In this document: in pieces, positions 1 to 13,777 of the stretch | Numbering within the stretch: the first letter of the stretch is position 1 | How the letters are laid out: every line of letters starts with the position of its first letter | Made by a program: the position numbers and the translations under genes | The notes under the pieces: model-generated | What the model was told of the DNA's origin: nothing | What the model saw: the letters and a program-made list of their open reading frames with translations, nothing else | Databases searched by the model: none | Source of the DNA: Datnioides undecimradiatus | Lineage: Eukaryota; Chordata; Actinopteri; Lobotiformes; Datnioididae | Length of the DNA stretch: 64,000 nt | Assembly: GCA_008933995.1 (NCBI GenBank) | Contig: WARS01000051.1 | Span: 3,410,001-3,474,000, forward strand | Direction of reading: 5' to 3'

Positions 1-3000
1 GAGTTGTGTAGCCTAGCTTTAAAAAGAATTAAGTATGAATGAAGGATTGTACCAGGTGTCTAAACAACCACAGAAGAATGCATGTATGACTGGCTGTGTG
101 AGTGACAGCTCCTCCAGCTCCTCTCATCCAGTGGGAGACCCTGCTTAAGCCCCACCCCCTTCCTTGCTCCCCTTCAAATCCTTATGCATGTCCTGACGTC
201 AACCCAGTCCCCAGTATATCCTACCAAACTTGGACTGTTATTTTCTGTAAACTTTGTACTTTTGAACAACACTATTATCAAAGTAATTAATATATCTCTA
301 ATGTTAGGTACGTTTGATGTTAGCAATAACGTAAGTGCATCAGTAAAGGAATATATTTGATATTTAAATGCAGTGAAAATATAACGTGACAAAACAACGA
401 TGACGGATAGAGGTTGTGTTTTAAAAGCAATATTATTCTGAATATAAACTAAAACTGAGTGCCATAAATCTTTTTCTTGTATGTTTCTGTTTGTTTGATT
501 TTCTTTCAGTCCTTTGCCTCATCGTTGTTTGTTCCACTCACTAGTACTTAAAGTGTTTAAGGCTTCTGTAGCTTCCCAGTATGTCTCTGTGTATCATGAA
601 TGCTGACTTGGCTAAGCTATAGTAACAGAAATAAAGACATCCTGCTGCTTCTGTCCACTTCAAGCTGTCATTGAGTCTCAGCCTGCACCATCAGCTGTTT
701 GATACAGACCAGGATACACAAACTCATGAGGTTCATGATCCAACACTTTTACCCTTTACGAATCAAAGTCAAAGGGCTCAATTTATCATTAAATATCATG
801 CATCCAGTCTGTTTGTGTTTCAGTGACTATAGCTAATATAGTCCATGGTCTTACCTTACATTTGTCATTCCTACATTGCAACTGTCCTACCAGACAAAGG
901 TGGTGATTGTTACTGTACAACACTCTGTTCACGCCATGAAAAAATAAAAAATATTAAATACATAGTTATAAAAATACTTAAAATAATACACCAAGATACA
1001 ATGTCAATGTTATGAGATAACAGAAAGACACACTGAAAGAAGAGTGAGAAACAAACCTGTCATTTCCTGGGATCATGTAAAGTGATTCCCTTCATTCACT
1101 TACCGGGGTTTCATGCTGCCACCTACTGTCCCTTTTCTTGCATTCAGCCACTGATGCCTGACATAATGAGAGTGATTGTGGAAAAAAAAAAATACAGTGA
1201 CAGTGTACAGTTTGCTAGCTGATTCCAAATACCACCTGCTCTGGGTGTACAGGTCCATTTTTAAAGCACATGGTGCAGAATGTTCGAAAAAGAACAATAA
1301 TGAGGTTCTACTGTTCAGTCATCAATTAACTGCATAGATGATGTCCATGAACAGCATTCTCTTGTAGATGTGAAGGTGGGGGAGAGCAGAGTGTAGCACT
1401 ATATCATGACACAATGACATCTTCCTGTTTTGGTGTGAGAAGTTGACATAAATGCAAAGTCCCCTCTCTCTGGTCTTACTGTATTCACTAGCATCAGCAT
1501 CATCACATCACTGCTGAGCCATTATTCAGTGAAAAACACAATTTTCAGTCCATAATGCTTTTGTAACTTAAGATCTGTAGCTGCAGCTCCTCCATTTTGT
1601 TAACTAAAGCTTTTAACCAATAATATGGTTTAGGGTTGTGGTCAGAGTTATGATTAAGTAATTATTAATTCTAGAGTGATATAGGATGCTGAGATGAGAC
1701 AGGATGAGATGAGATTGCTGTTGATCTGATCCAATTTACTCCAGTTGTATTAGATCATTTGATCAAATTATATTACACTTCATTGGCCTGTGCAAGTAGA
1801 TTGCTCAACCATGCAACCTCAACATCGTGCACTTTACTGACAACTTCAGTATCTTCTGGGAACATGGACATCTCTTTTGTGCAGATGGCCTTCTTCTGAA
1901 CAAAGCTAGTGTGTGTGTGCGCTCTGCAAACCAGGCATACAGTGTCCTTCATCCAGGTGTTCACGTCTGTCCATGTCATGACACGCCCATGTCATGACAC
2001 GCCCATCCATTGGTCGAGTGCTGACAGGTCCGCCAGAGATTAATAGTCTCCTGATCCTTTTCCCTACCACAGTATTCCACCATGTTCACTGCAACATCTA
2101 ATCCTGGATTTGGACCATCCAAAGTTGCTGTTTACATCTCCGACAAGTCCAGCAACAGGCACCCACAGATAAATGCTTTGTCTCCGTAAAATCCTATTAT
2201 TATGTCTGACATGTATCACAGCATGCATAGAATTGACCATTTAATTTCTCCCCTGATAAGTCTTACTAGAATCATTGCAAGGCATCCTATTTATTATTCA
2301 AATCATACACTTTCCAGTTTAATTACAATCCCTCTACAGCCTTCTTTGGCTACTCCTGTACTTACTCCAAATATTCCATTTAACCCATTTATCTTAAAAC
2401 ACAGAAACTGATGAGGAATAATTTACTTGACTCTTAGAATTCTTCCTTCAAAAACTTGATCACAGACTGATCCTGCATCCTGGTCCTGAGAGAATCCTAA
2501 AAAAAGGACCAGTGGCTTGGATATAGCTTTAATAGCTACAACTTCTATGGAGTCAACAGAGTTAGAAGGAGACGAGCAGTAGTTATTTATGTTCAATCAT
2601 CTTTCTCAGTGTCAGTTCCGGATGCTGGGTTTACAACAACACCCAATAAACCAAACTTGAAAAACTCCTCTCTATCTTCTTTAAATGATCTGACCTGACA
2701 GCCCCCTCCCCATGTCTTCTTTAAATGATCTGACAATCTGAAATCTATATCTTCTTTGACAATCTATCTGACAATATCTGACAATATTTCTGCCTGTGGT
2801 GTTTGAAATGAGTGATTAGTGGCCAATTGCATGTTTCAGAAATGCATGGCTTATGCAGACAAAATCACAAAACAAGCACAAAGAGAAATTTTGCTGAAAA
2901 ACCTTTTTAACTTGTATTTTTCTCACAAACTGACTGTACCACTGGACATTATATATAAATAAATGTATTTCAGCTGTGACTATTATTGTGATTATTATCT

Positions 3001-4129
3001 CAGTCTGATAACTAGTTCCTCCCAAAACCCAGCAACATTTTGGAATGAAAACCTGAACAAAAACTATTTTTTGCTTTTCCTCCAATTCTCTGCTGACACA
3101 TACTAAAAATGGTAATTATGAGATTTCTGAAATGAATAAGATACGCCAAACCTTAAACAAACACTGTCTGTGATTTGCCTGTTTTGACAACCTGAGAGGT
3201 AAATAACCCCAGAAGGACACAGACATTGCTGACATGACAGCACGCAAAGGTTCTTCTACTTGTAAGAACTTGTTGGTCACACGCCATTCAAGGAAAGAAA
3301 CCCAGAGTTGCTTTTGAAATTGCCACACTTTACATCTTATATTCTTTTCTTGTGTATCTTTATTAAATGCTTTCCAGACACTTATACAACAGTTTAACAT
3401 GGATGGCCTGGGAGCTGTGTCTTTCCCTGTAGATCAGCCCTCTAACTGTTCCGCACATTTGAATTTGGACAGAATAAAAGCAATGAGTGAAATCAGAAAC
3501 CAGCTCCTACTCCTCTCCTTATTTCATCATGCTGACACAGCTAAGACCTGGTCTTACCGGAAGCCTGCTGTGACTCAAACACATAAGACTTGTAATATCA
3601 GAAATGTCAGCAAGTTGTGGGCAGTGAGTCAGATGAATGGAACTAGGAAATTAGCTCTTACCACAGAGTAGGTTCACCAGGTATCCCATGCACCAAAAAG
3701 TGAATACAACGGAAGGATAAACAATTAATTCACAACAAACAACAAATATTTTCGATTGTACTGCATTGGAAATTCTATTCAAAACTCAAAATCTTTTATA
3801 AAGACATTGAATTGAGCTTGGGAACATCGTTACAAAATGTAGTACTAATATAGACCATATTCTACAATATATAACGGAGATGGGACTTTTGCTCCCTGCT
3901 CTCTGTTTGGCTGAACTGAGGTCTGTGGTAGAAGCAGCAGACAGTAGAGGCAAATGGGTCAGAGACACGCATATCATTGAATAGTTTAGTTTGTACTAAA
4001 CATCTTACCACACAGCACAGCCACTTTGTTCTCAGGATACCCGCTATCAACAAGGCTTTTATTTTGAAAACAGTAACCGGAAGTTCCAGACATGAGTTTT
4101 CACTTGCTAACTTTTTCCTGAGCGTAAAA
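1..4129. other. Intergenic, no gene recognised
   Basis: About 4 kb of AT-rich sequence with only short, unconvincing open frames on both strands. Visible structure is limited to a 16-bp direct tandem duplication near 1,972-2,003 (unit CATGTCATGACACGCC) and a repeated 20-bp phrase (TCTTCTTTAAATGATCTGAC) near 2,677 and 2,717. I recognise no coding exon. Confidence 0.6.
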
Positions 4130-4456
4130 TTCCTAAATTTCGAGTCTTTTGTTCCAGTGTTTGGAGCGAAGGTTAGTGGATATCCTGCGCGATCATATAC
4201 AAATACTTTAAGACACAGTGGAAGTAAGACTGAGACGGAGGAGGTCTGAGCTCCTCCGGCGGACACATTTTCCTTTTTGCGCTTGTTTTGGCCGTTTGAG
4301 AAAGAAGCCAGGGAGTGAGACTCCTGATGGGAGGGGGAAGGGGGGAGATGACTAGGAGGAGCTGAGGAAGGAGCTCAGTTAACTATGTGGCAAAACTCTG
4401 AACGACTTCTGTGACAACCAGAGCAGGAGCGCTGTGCTTAGATCCTGGAGGACGTG
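4130..4456 (+). promoter_or_regulatory. Putative promoter and 5' noncoding exon of the SCHIP1-like gene
   Basis: CpG density rises here relative to its surroundings (for example CCTGCGCGATC, CTCCGGCGGAC, TTTTTGCGCTTG). The stretch ends in a strong splice donor: GACGTG followed by GTAAGTCACT at 4,457. The next recognisable exon on the same strand starts the SCHIP1-like reading frame at 5,456. I infer that this is the promoter plus a 5' untranslated exon. The transcription start is not determinable from sequence alone. Confidence 0.4.
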
Positions 4457-5455
4457 GTAAGTCACTGTTTTAAAAACTAGTCATAAACAAATAATGGTGT
4501 CAGACACAGATTCCCAGTCCAAAACTTTGGAATACACGCTGGCTGCTCTTTGAGTTTAGTCAGGGCCTCATAGAGGGAGAGTCCCAAGTACCTCAACCAC
4601 CTCCTCCTACGCCACCTCTACCACCGGGACCGACAGACATCTCCCCGTGTCCCTCTTTAACCAACGTTATTTGAATATTTCAAATTTTTACTACCCTCAT
4701 TAATGGGACTGTTCGGAGGGGGTGGGTATTTTTGAATTCAGCATCAGATTGCATATTATTTTATACAGTAGCCTGTAGTGCAGTGCAACACATGTGCCAT
4801 TATTGAACCAAATCAACGCCTTCCTGATGATCCACCTTAATGATGTGTTTTCAAGTCAGACTTAAACATTGTTTCTTTTGCAAGGATATCTCTAAAAACC
4901 AAGCAGTTGGTTCATCAAAGCTTGCAGCATTTCTGTCAGCGTTTCCAGATTCCTTATTGACTTTTAAAACTATCTGAAGAGCAACTAAGATCATGTCTTC
5001 TGCACTATGAAGTCTCAGTAATTAGATGAATCTCTTACTCTTTCCTTCCACCCCGATGGTGAGAGGGTTCTGGGACAGCAGCTATTGTGGTTCTGGATGT
5101 TGGTTTTCTGCTAAATGAATTGTTAGAAAAACATGTAATAGACAGACATCAGAGGCACAACCCGGGGCTATTTCAGTGTTCCTTTTCACAATGGCAAAAA
5201 TCTAAAACTCTAGTGGAGAAATACTGTATGTATTTTTATTTTCCTCATGTTAGATATGTTGTGTTTATAAGCTGTAGATCACAAACTCCTTCTTAAGAGT
5301 CTTTAAAAAGTCCTGATTGAACACAGCACCTTGTTTTCCCCCAATTCCTGTTTTGACAGTATTACAACCTTAAAAGATTTTGTTCTGTAACAACACTTTA
5401 TTTCTGGAGCTCCAGATACCAGTTAAAAATGTAATCTTTTCCTGCTGCTCTAGAG

Positions 5456-8400
5456 ATGGAGGGAGAGAAGGAAAGACAGAGGCAGCAACGAGAGGAGAAG
5501 GATAGCAATGAGGCTGAAGACGAAAGGGCAAGTGATGACGATGCTGACAATGAAGAGGAGGAGGATGAATGCTCAGAGAGCGCAGCACTGGTGTGGCAGG
5601 AGGGCTATGGTGAGGACAATCTGGGCCTTCCCATCATGCATTGGGAGGCACTGAGCCTACGCATTGCTGAACTGGAAAAGCAAGAAGAGGAGAAGAAGGA
5701 GAAGAAGGCAAAGGTGAGAGATCATTGACCAGGAAAGGGGAACATCTGTTCTATTGTGTTAATAATAGTCCACAGAGGAGGAATTCTGAGTTCCAGGAAC
5801 AGAGATCACTATCTGCTTCAGTTACTGTGGTAACGTTAGCTAACCTCCCTTTTTTTTAGCTGACCAGAGTCAATATTGTTTTTATATTTTTATAAAAAAA
5901 TATATTCACAGTTTAGGTTTAAGTGAGATTCCAGCGAGCACCGGCAAAAGCAGACAGTCAAGATGAGAGCTGTTCAAGTGAGGTGAGCTCTAAATGCAGT
6001 CCATTGAAAAGTGATATCGATATCTTAAGGACTGGCTGAAACACCACTGAGTGTAAAAATACTGATGCAGCAGGAATTCACTCTAAGTTTAAGAGCAAAT
6101 GTTTTCTTCTGTTTGACCTGTAATAAGAGACCGCTCTACAGCGATACACTCTCACCACTCTGACAAGGTGATCTCCGTAGTTGCTTACTACACAAAGGAG
6201 GGTCAGAGACTGAGCCAGTGTTATTCAATATATAATATATGATATATAATAAAGTCGGTGACATTAGTCTTTCCAAGAAATTACAGGAGCAAATTGCAAT
6301 CACACCAGTGAGAAAAGAAAAGAAAAATTTTATCTATATGCCCTAGTCTGCTGTGTTTGTGTGCTACATGTGTAACACAAGTCTGGTGTGTATTTCAGAG
6401 TGGAGCGTCTCTGGAGCGAGGCAGGACTCCAGTGAGCTGGACAGAAGAAAGAGGGAGGAGAGCAGAGAGCTGGGAGGACAGAGACGATGCCTGCAACAGC
6501 CACGTGCTGGCACTCACCTCTCGGTACACACACACACACACACACACGTACAGATACACCCATACAATCATCCAACCTCTTATGAGACTGATAATTGCTT
6601 TTGAGCGTGGCATCATGTGTGTGATGTGGTTTTTCGGTTAGTGCTTATCATCTCTTTTTTTGTACAGCAGCAGCACATTTTGAAAACATTCATGAAGTCA
6701 TAATCACATCGAAAGACTTCTGCTGTGTTTGTTGTTGGGAGTAGCAATGGTTGGGGTCTGTGTTCATTTTGTCAGCTAGTTTAGATTTAGTCTTAATTGT
6801 TAGGTTTAGTCTTTTGAGTCAGAACATTTATTCTCATTAAACAAACAGGTGTAAATCAGTGGATGGGTGATGCACAGTCTGGTGAGGTCTTGGGTGGTGT
6901 GTCACCTTAGTGGAACTGTGGAACTGCTAGTCAGAGGTAAAGGATAGTTTTGCTTTTATGAAGCGTGGTTGTATGAGGAACTAAATTAGAGTGCACTTGG
7001 CATGCCCCCAGTTCAGAGAAGTAGTAGTAGTACGTGTAGATGGCTAGGTAACCAGGGCCAGGGTCGGCACAAACATATTTACCACCTAAAAGAACTTTGA
7101 CATGAAATATCAATGTCACTTAATATAAATTATATATGTAATATTTTCAACACTTAAGCATTGGCATTACATTTCGTACTTCTGTATTCCTACACATAAG
7201 TGCATCTGTGCCTGCAGCTGTGTTAAGTTGCACATCACCTGGTTAAGTCAGAAAGGGGACTGGTCAAACAAAGATGTGTTTTGGTAACCAAACAGATTTC
7301 ACCTTTATGTGAAACCATTGTCAAGTAAACCAGAACTCCCTGCTGTGATCACTCTTTTTTGTGTTAGGGTAAAATGTTGTTGGTTCAGTTATACCAACCA
7401 AGCACCATCTGCAATGTGCGCAGGATGTCCTCTGCACCTCCTCGCCATGTTTTCAATGCACTCTTCTGACTTGCTGTACCATGATGCAGTTCCAGTGTGA
7501 CGCTCTGCAAAGTTCGGGTTGCGTAAGACAAATTTCTCCATTTCTTCCTCAAATGCCTCAGAAAACAGTGCAGTCAAACTCAACAGTCTGACCCTGGAGG
7601 ACAAAGTCATGTTGCCTGCGAATGTTGGCGAATAGAACAGTTGGGAAGTCCTCCTGACCTGACACACAGATGTCCCTCTGCAGCTTTTCCACTGCTCAGA
7701 CTGCCGTTTGGACTCTGGGTCATATTCAATGACAGTCCCTGAAATGAAGCTTGGTTTTGAGGGAATGATGTTTGTCTATGCTGAGCTTTGAGGTCTGTGA
7801 TGACTGGTCTGATCTGATCTACATAAATTAACTTCTGTGGAAAAAGGCTCAGTCAATTCTGCCTGATCCCATTCACCCGCTGAATAGTGAGTTCATACTC
7901 ATACTGCTCAGTCAGCCTGCAGATGTGTTCTACCAAGTTGAAGAACTTAATTGTCCCTGATGTTTTGGCTTTATAAACAGATATATTAAGTATTTATTGT
8001 TTTGATGTGGTATGTACATTTAAGTGACTGTATGTTGTATTGCTGGCTCTACATACATACCAGCCTGTAACGTCAGCTCACCAATGACTCAGTGCATTGA
8101 TTTACAGCAGTTATTGCTAGCAATATGCCATGCTGTATAAACAGATGGAACAAACGCATAACTTTATCATTGCACCTTGTATATTGCTCTCTGGTCTTTC
8201 CTAGTTTATCCATACTAATACATTAATAAACACAAAACAGTTATCCATACAGTGAATGGCAAATTGACTATAGTGCCTTTCCAGTCTGGTGTCCACTCAA
8301 AGCACCTTGTACTATCTCTGAGGAGACCGCCCAACTCCTCTTATTCCTCGAGCATTATTTTGCCAGGCCTCACTGTCTAAACTATCTAATTTCCAGCAGG

Positions 8401-10774
8401 TGAGAACACATCACAAACAAACAGTCTTTGTTGTTTGCTTCATGTGTCAACTTCAGATAATATCTCTCAACCTGATCCTGCAGACACTGTTCATAGTTCA
8501 TATGAGGAAGTTGCTCAGGTCTCTTCTGCAGTGGACCACCACTGTTTCTCCATCTGTGTTGCAGGAGCCCTGGTGAGCCAGTGGGAGCAGAGTGGCTCAG
8601 AGAGTAAAGCTCTTTTTACGCTGCACAAAAAAACATCTGCTAACATCTGACTTTCGGCATCGGTGTAAATGCGCACATTTAGCTAGCATTTAAACCCATG
8701 TCTAATGATTCTGCAGCATTCACGGGTGTTTAGCAGGTCCAGCTCCAGTTGGCAGTGCCCCTCTTCCACACATGATGGTGTGAAGCAAGCAGATGCTGGC
8801 ATGCAACACAGCTGATTAGCCAGGGACATTACCACAGGTTACAGTCTGTGGAAACAACCAGTGATTTTAAACCTTGTATCATGCAAAATCCCAAACTGGT
8901 AAGACAGCAACGATGCCACATTACACCTCCATAACCCTTATTTGTGGTGTGATTGTGACTTTGTGACGTGACGGAATTTTTTGTGAGGGGAGGGAAAACA
9001 CTGGGTCAGCTTTAAGGGTGAAACAAAAACATGTATTTAAATGGAAGTTTAAAGTATATCTATATAAATGAAAGTCTTGTTCTTTGCCTGATTGGATCCA
9101 CAAGTTTTACATGTTTATATGAAACTAGGGTCCAGATGATGATGATGACATTATTAAGTGGTGTAGTAATGTCAAGGAAAATCTACAAAGGCACAATTTT
9201 TGTTCTCTACTAGAATACTACTTTGTTAAAAATACGTTTTTCTTATACTGTACATTGACTGTAGAGCTGTGAATATTCCTATCCCACCACACAACATTTA
9301 ATGGCACATACCCCTAGATGGAGGCCAACAAAATAAATCCACCACATAAAGCGTACCTGACTGTTGTGTATCCTCCAGCCTGCAGACACAGATGAATCTT
9401 CAGCTCTGCTTCATCAACAACAGTGAAAGTGAGGAGGAGGAGAAGGAAGAAGAGATCAGCAAAAAGGAAAACGGCAACACACAAGTAACTACCCCAAACA
9501 TAAATTATCGTTTATGTTTATTACAGTTTATATCAGATGAGCTAAAACTGTCTGTGGTGTAACTGTATGATTGCAGCAGTAAACTGCTAGAAGCAGTATA
9601 TAGTGAGAGAGACACTTTCCTCTTGTTATTTCATGTCTATCTTCTCCATGTTCTTTACTCACTGTTGTCCATCCCTCCTTATTTAGAGAGGGACTGTCCA
9701 GGTCCATAAGAATCCTCAGCCTCCTACCAAGCCAGAGAAGCCAAAATCCAGAGGTTTCAGGAACACTCTGAGGAACCTACGAGACAGATTGAGAACAGAC
9801 CACAAAACAGTGGTGAGTTAAGTCCCACCCTATTGCAGGGCCTAACTACTTGTTTCACAGCTTCACAGCTTTCCTCTCTCTCCTCCTCCCCTCTCATTCT
9901 CCTTTTCTGTACCCCCTTTTCAGACGGCAGCTCGTTCTGATCCTGTAGTCAAAAGAAGACATTTGGAGCGCAGTGATATGCAAAACTTGAGTATTAAGGA
10001 CCTGAATGCTCTGTCCACATCTCTCAGCCAGGCCATACAAGGTATCCACCTACACACAGTAATTACACCATCAATTATTTTCATTTTGGTCTTTCAACAA
10101 AAACACAAGTTAGTCTAATTTTTTTAATTTAAAGAAGGTGTTCGGGATCATCCAAAACTCTTTAAATATGGCCCACACATCAGGTCCAGTGAAATATTAT
10201 GTATGTGTTACCCAATTTGCACAAGAGCCAGTTTTCCTTGCAAGCCTCAATCAGTTTAGTTTCAGTCCAGTTCACAAACACAACTCAAAACTCCTCAGAG
10301 TTTTTCCATGGATCCCCACATAGTTCTGTCAAGACCAGCAAGCCCAGGAGAGACTCTGATGTTGATACACACTCAACCAGCGCACTATTCCCCCTTGTGA
10401 CACACAGGGCCTCCAGAGACTAGGCTAATGTTTGTTTACCACAAATTGTATATCATACAATTTTTGATGATTTATACTAATTACATTTTAGTCCTGTCTT
10501 GTCAACGAAACAAAGCACAGATTTCTTAAGTATTTTTATCAAAAATATGTTTTTAGCTTTCAGTGTCACTCATTTTGATCATAGAGAAAACATCATTGAC
10601 AGTCAACTTTCGTGACAGTTTTAGTTAATGAACACCAGTCGTTTTGAACTTCTTTTTTATCTGTCCACATCAGACCTGAGCTCAGAGCTGGTGGGTCGCC
10701 TCCAAGTCCGAGACCAGCTAAGGACGGAGCAAGACGCCATGCTGCTGGAGGTCCAAGATCTGACATCCCTTTGA
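5456..10774 (+). CDS. Schwannomin-interacting protein 1-like (SCHIP1 C-terminal domain), six coding exons
   Basis: Coding exons: 5456-5713, 6399-6523, 9379-9484, 9687-9812, 9924-10041 and 10674-10774 (TGA). All junctions are GT-AG with matching phases (0,2,0,0,1), giving about 277 aa. The N-terminal exon is acidic and ends in a Lys/Glu-rich helix. Exon 4 carries MNLQLCFINNSESEEEE, matching the NLQLCFIND-S motif of SCHIP1. The last exon ends in a helix containing RDQLRTEQDAMLLEVQDLTS, matching the conserved SCHIP1 C-terminal coiled coil (RDELHTEQDAMLVDIEDLT). Known family role: cytoplasmic adaptor binding the NF2 product schwannomin and, as IQCJ-SCHIP1, ankyrin-G at axon initial segments. The protein is much shorter than human SCHIP1 (487 aa), so it is either a short isoform or a divergent paralogue. 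The ATG at 5,456 lies 2-3 bases after the acceptor; a start in an earlier unseen exon is possible. Confidence 0.87.
6526..6547 (+). repeat. (CA)n microsatellite at a splice donor
   Basis: An uninterrupted CA run follows the GTA of the donor of SCHIP1-like exon 3 (exon ends 6,523, donor GT at 6,524-6,525). The donor is therefore GTACACACAC and its downstream positions are part of the repeat. Confidence 0.9.
8253..8345 (+). repeat. Degenerate copy of a dispersed fish repeat
   Basis: The phrase with CTTTCCAGTCTGGTGTCCAC and CTCAAAGCACCTTGTACTAT resembles the start of the fuller copy at 19,507-19,778 (GCTTTTCTAGTCGTCTGACC, then CTCAAAGAGCTTTACACTAC). It lies within an intron of the SCHIP1-like gene. 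Similarity was judged by eye. Confidence 0.4.
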
Positions 10775-13745
10775 ATCTGGCCCTCCCAGCTGAAGTTCAC
10801 TTGTTCAAGTTGGAAAGGCTTTTGTCACACAACCATTAACCAAGTGTCACAGTCTTTGAACGATGTTGTGAGGCCGAAGGTGCTGCAGGGGCCACCACAA
10901 ACATGAGTCTGTACATGAGCTTGTGCTGCTGGTCTATGCAGCCACTCGCTGAGAACAGCATGAAAGGACTTGGGACATTCATTTGTAAAGTATTGTGCAA
11001 TGATGCATGTGTTGTATGTTTATTAGGGAAACTTTGGCTCTCTAAAGGTAAGTGTCCACCAGCAGTGGTTTTTAAGCTCACATGTGAGAGAACTAGCTCT
11101 GTCCAGCAGGTACCATCACAGTGTCAGAGCTGTGTGGTATTATCAGTTACTGAAACTGAGCTGGAAACAACAATCAGTGGATGGTAGCCTCAAGGAGGAA
11201 CTTTTTTTATACCAGACCCTTTTTTCTCCATGTTTTGAAAGGACTTGTATTTGCCACTGACACGTTCAGATTATTGTCATTAAAATTGTCCGGCAATAAT
11301 AATAAACCTACTTTTCTGTTTACTGAGGCCTGGTCAACACAATAATGCCCCTTTCACATTGCATCGGCGTATAAACAGCTGAGTACTGTCTGTGACAACA
11401 GCAGGTGAATCGCACATTTGACAAGATGCAACACTATCAAGATAACAAAACAGCGATGTTGACATATTCCTCTCTACTGTAGCCATCCTTCATGGCGTGG
11501 TTGTGACGTCGGTCCTGATGCTGGACAACAGGCTTCAGAAAAAAGGGAAATGTATCCACCGACAATATGAAAGGAGTCATTCTGTGATTTTAGTGTGTTT
11601 TAAAAACCTGCATTCAATCATCAGTTTTTTGTAGGAATTTGTGTTTTGGTTTGGGATTTCTTCTCCTTCCTCCTTCTTTGGCTGCCAGTAGTCATCCTGG
11701 TTAAACAGCTCCCTGCAGACCTGATGGTCAGCAGTGACAGTGCATGGACGGGAGTGTTAACATCCTTTTGGAGCAACACCTAGCCACAACTTCAGCATGC
11801 ACTTATACAATATAGGTAGCCTATCAAAGTTAAGCAAAGTGTGGTGTAACATTTTGTTGCCACAGTTCAGAAATGTGCAGCTATGAACTGCTTCTGATTT
11901 TTTAGAGTTCTGTTTTATAAGCTTTGGAGAAATTTTCATTATCAATCTGACCCTGTCAGACAACAAGCACACTGACAGGAAACAATTTGCGTATACTGTG
12001 CTTGGCTGACAGCTCACTGAATGCTGGACCAGTTTAGAAAAATGTTCTCCTCAGTGATCATTCAGACACCAAGATATGGAAAAATAGCATTCAAGACTGG
12101 ATGCAGGGATTCCACCATAACAAATCATACTGAAAGATATTCCACATTGGGTCCAAACCAAGACTCAGTTGCAAAAAGCAAAGACTGTGTTAATACATTT
12201 TGCATAATAGCAGTACAAGTTCATGTCAAAATTGTACACTTGTACTTTCTGTTGTATTGAATGTTCTCCTGATCTAGAGTGTATCTTGTTGTATTTGTAT
12301 TGTATCGTATTTGTTTTAGAACCCAACCAGCGACCAAGCGACAAAACCCGACCCAAAACCCAAGATGTATTCTGTATTTAATGTCCAAACCAGAGCTGAG
12401 CTAATGTGATTAATGTAAGCTGAAGTACTCGGTTGTGTTATCATATCACATAATTGTTCTAAAACTTCCCTGTTTACCCTGACTACATTGTGTTGGTGGC
12501 TTGTTGCTTGAATGACTGTCAAAAGCCATTTTTTAATGTAGGCCATATATATCATTTTAACAAAAATGCTATGCAATGTCGTCATGCTAAATTTAATAAA
12601 ATTTGAGTCTTAATAGTAACAATTGTTGAGTTTTCAGTTCAAGTTTTTTGTTTCTGGCCTGGCCAAACTCTTTGGACCCCATCAGTTCCTGTCAGGCTTG
12701 GGTCAGGTATCCATGCTTTGATCAATAATTTAATTTAATAATAATTTAATAATTTCTGAAACATGCTGCAGTGTGTGGAATTCAAGCCATCTCTGTTTTA
12801 ATTAAACTCACTTGATTGATTGCTGCTTTCTAACTTTTTAGGATTTAGACAAGTTACAGTGAAGGGACATTAAAGTTTTTGTCATACTGCTGGAAACTGA
12901 TGGCAACCAGTTTGCTATCCAATATCTCTACAGCAGCTAATTTGATGCTTGACCAAGATGGCAACTAGTGTTTAATCTCCACTTTTACCTGCATTTACTG
13001 CAATGTTAAGATAGATGTAGAGGTGACAAAACCTTCTTCCTGGTCTGTACAGTTAGGATTGTAGCTGGTGGTATATTTTACACGGGTAATGATGCGGTAA
13101 TGATAGCTATATATATAGTTTTGGACTTGATGTGGGCTTGAAGAGTGTGTATTGTTTTTAGGACAATATCAAACTACTTTTCTCAGTTGTACCCATGGCT
13201 GTAATAATTGTTTATTTAGATGCTACCTCTTTTGTAATGTTCGAGGGGCACCTGTGTGTGCACGCCTCAGCCAAGGCTGCATGCACATGTTGTGTTTTTT
13301 GTCTCTGAGCTAGAAAGTGGGAAAAAAGCCTGACAAAACGTCTGGCTCAAGATTCAGCTATTTTTTATTGGTTCATTAAGAACAGGGCAGCAAGAGGATA
13401 AGAGATAAAGCTTGAAAGCGGGTATCTGCTGAGTGATCAGTTTTATCCATGACTTCTCCTAGTGTGACTAAATTATATTTACTCAATGACCTAGAAGTAG
13501 AATGAATTTTTGGAGATATGTGGATTTTAGGTTGTTATTTGACACCACATTAAAACAGTGATCACCAATCACTGGACAGTATACTGGTACTAAATACAGT
13601 TTAGGAACTGCCTCAGAAATCTATAAATGTGTGTGCATTAATGGATCCATGGTGTGTGCTCTCAAAGAGACAAGCCTCCAATGCGAAACATTCAGTTCAG
13701 CTCAACAGGTGAGAAGAGAGGCTGTATCTCTCTCTCTCTCTCTCG

Positions 13746-13777
<32 letters not shown>

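Noticed and set aside
7389..7667. Minus-strand 92-codon frame in a SCHIP1-like intron
   Set aside because: Coding-like in places (EEEMEKFVLRNPNFAERH) but no family recognised, no splice structure and antisense to the host gene; possibly an eroded transposon.
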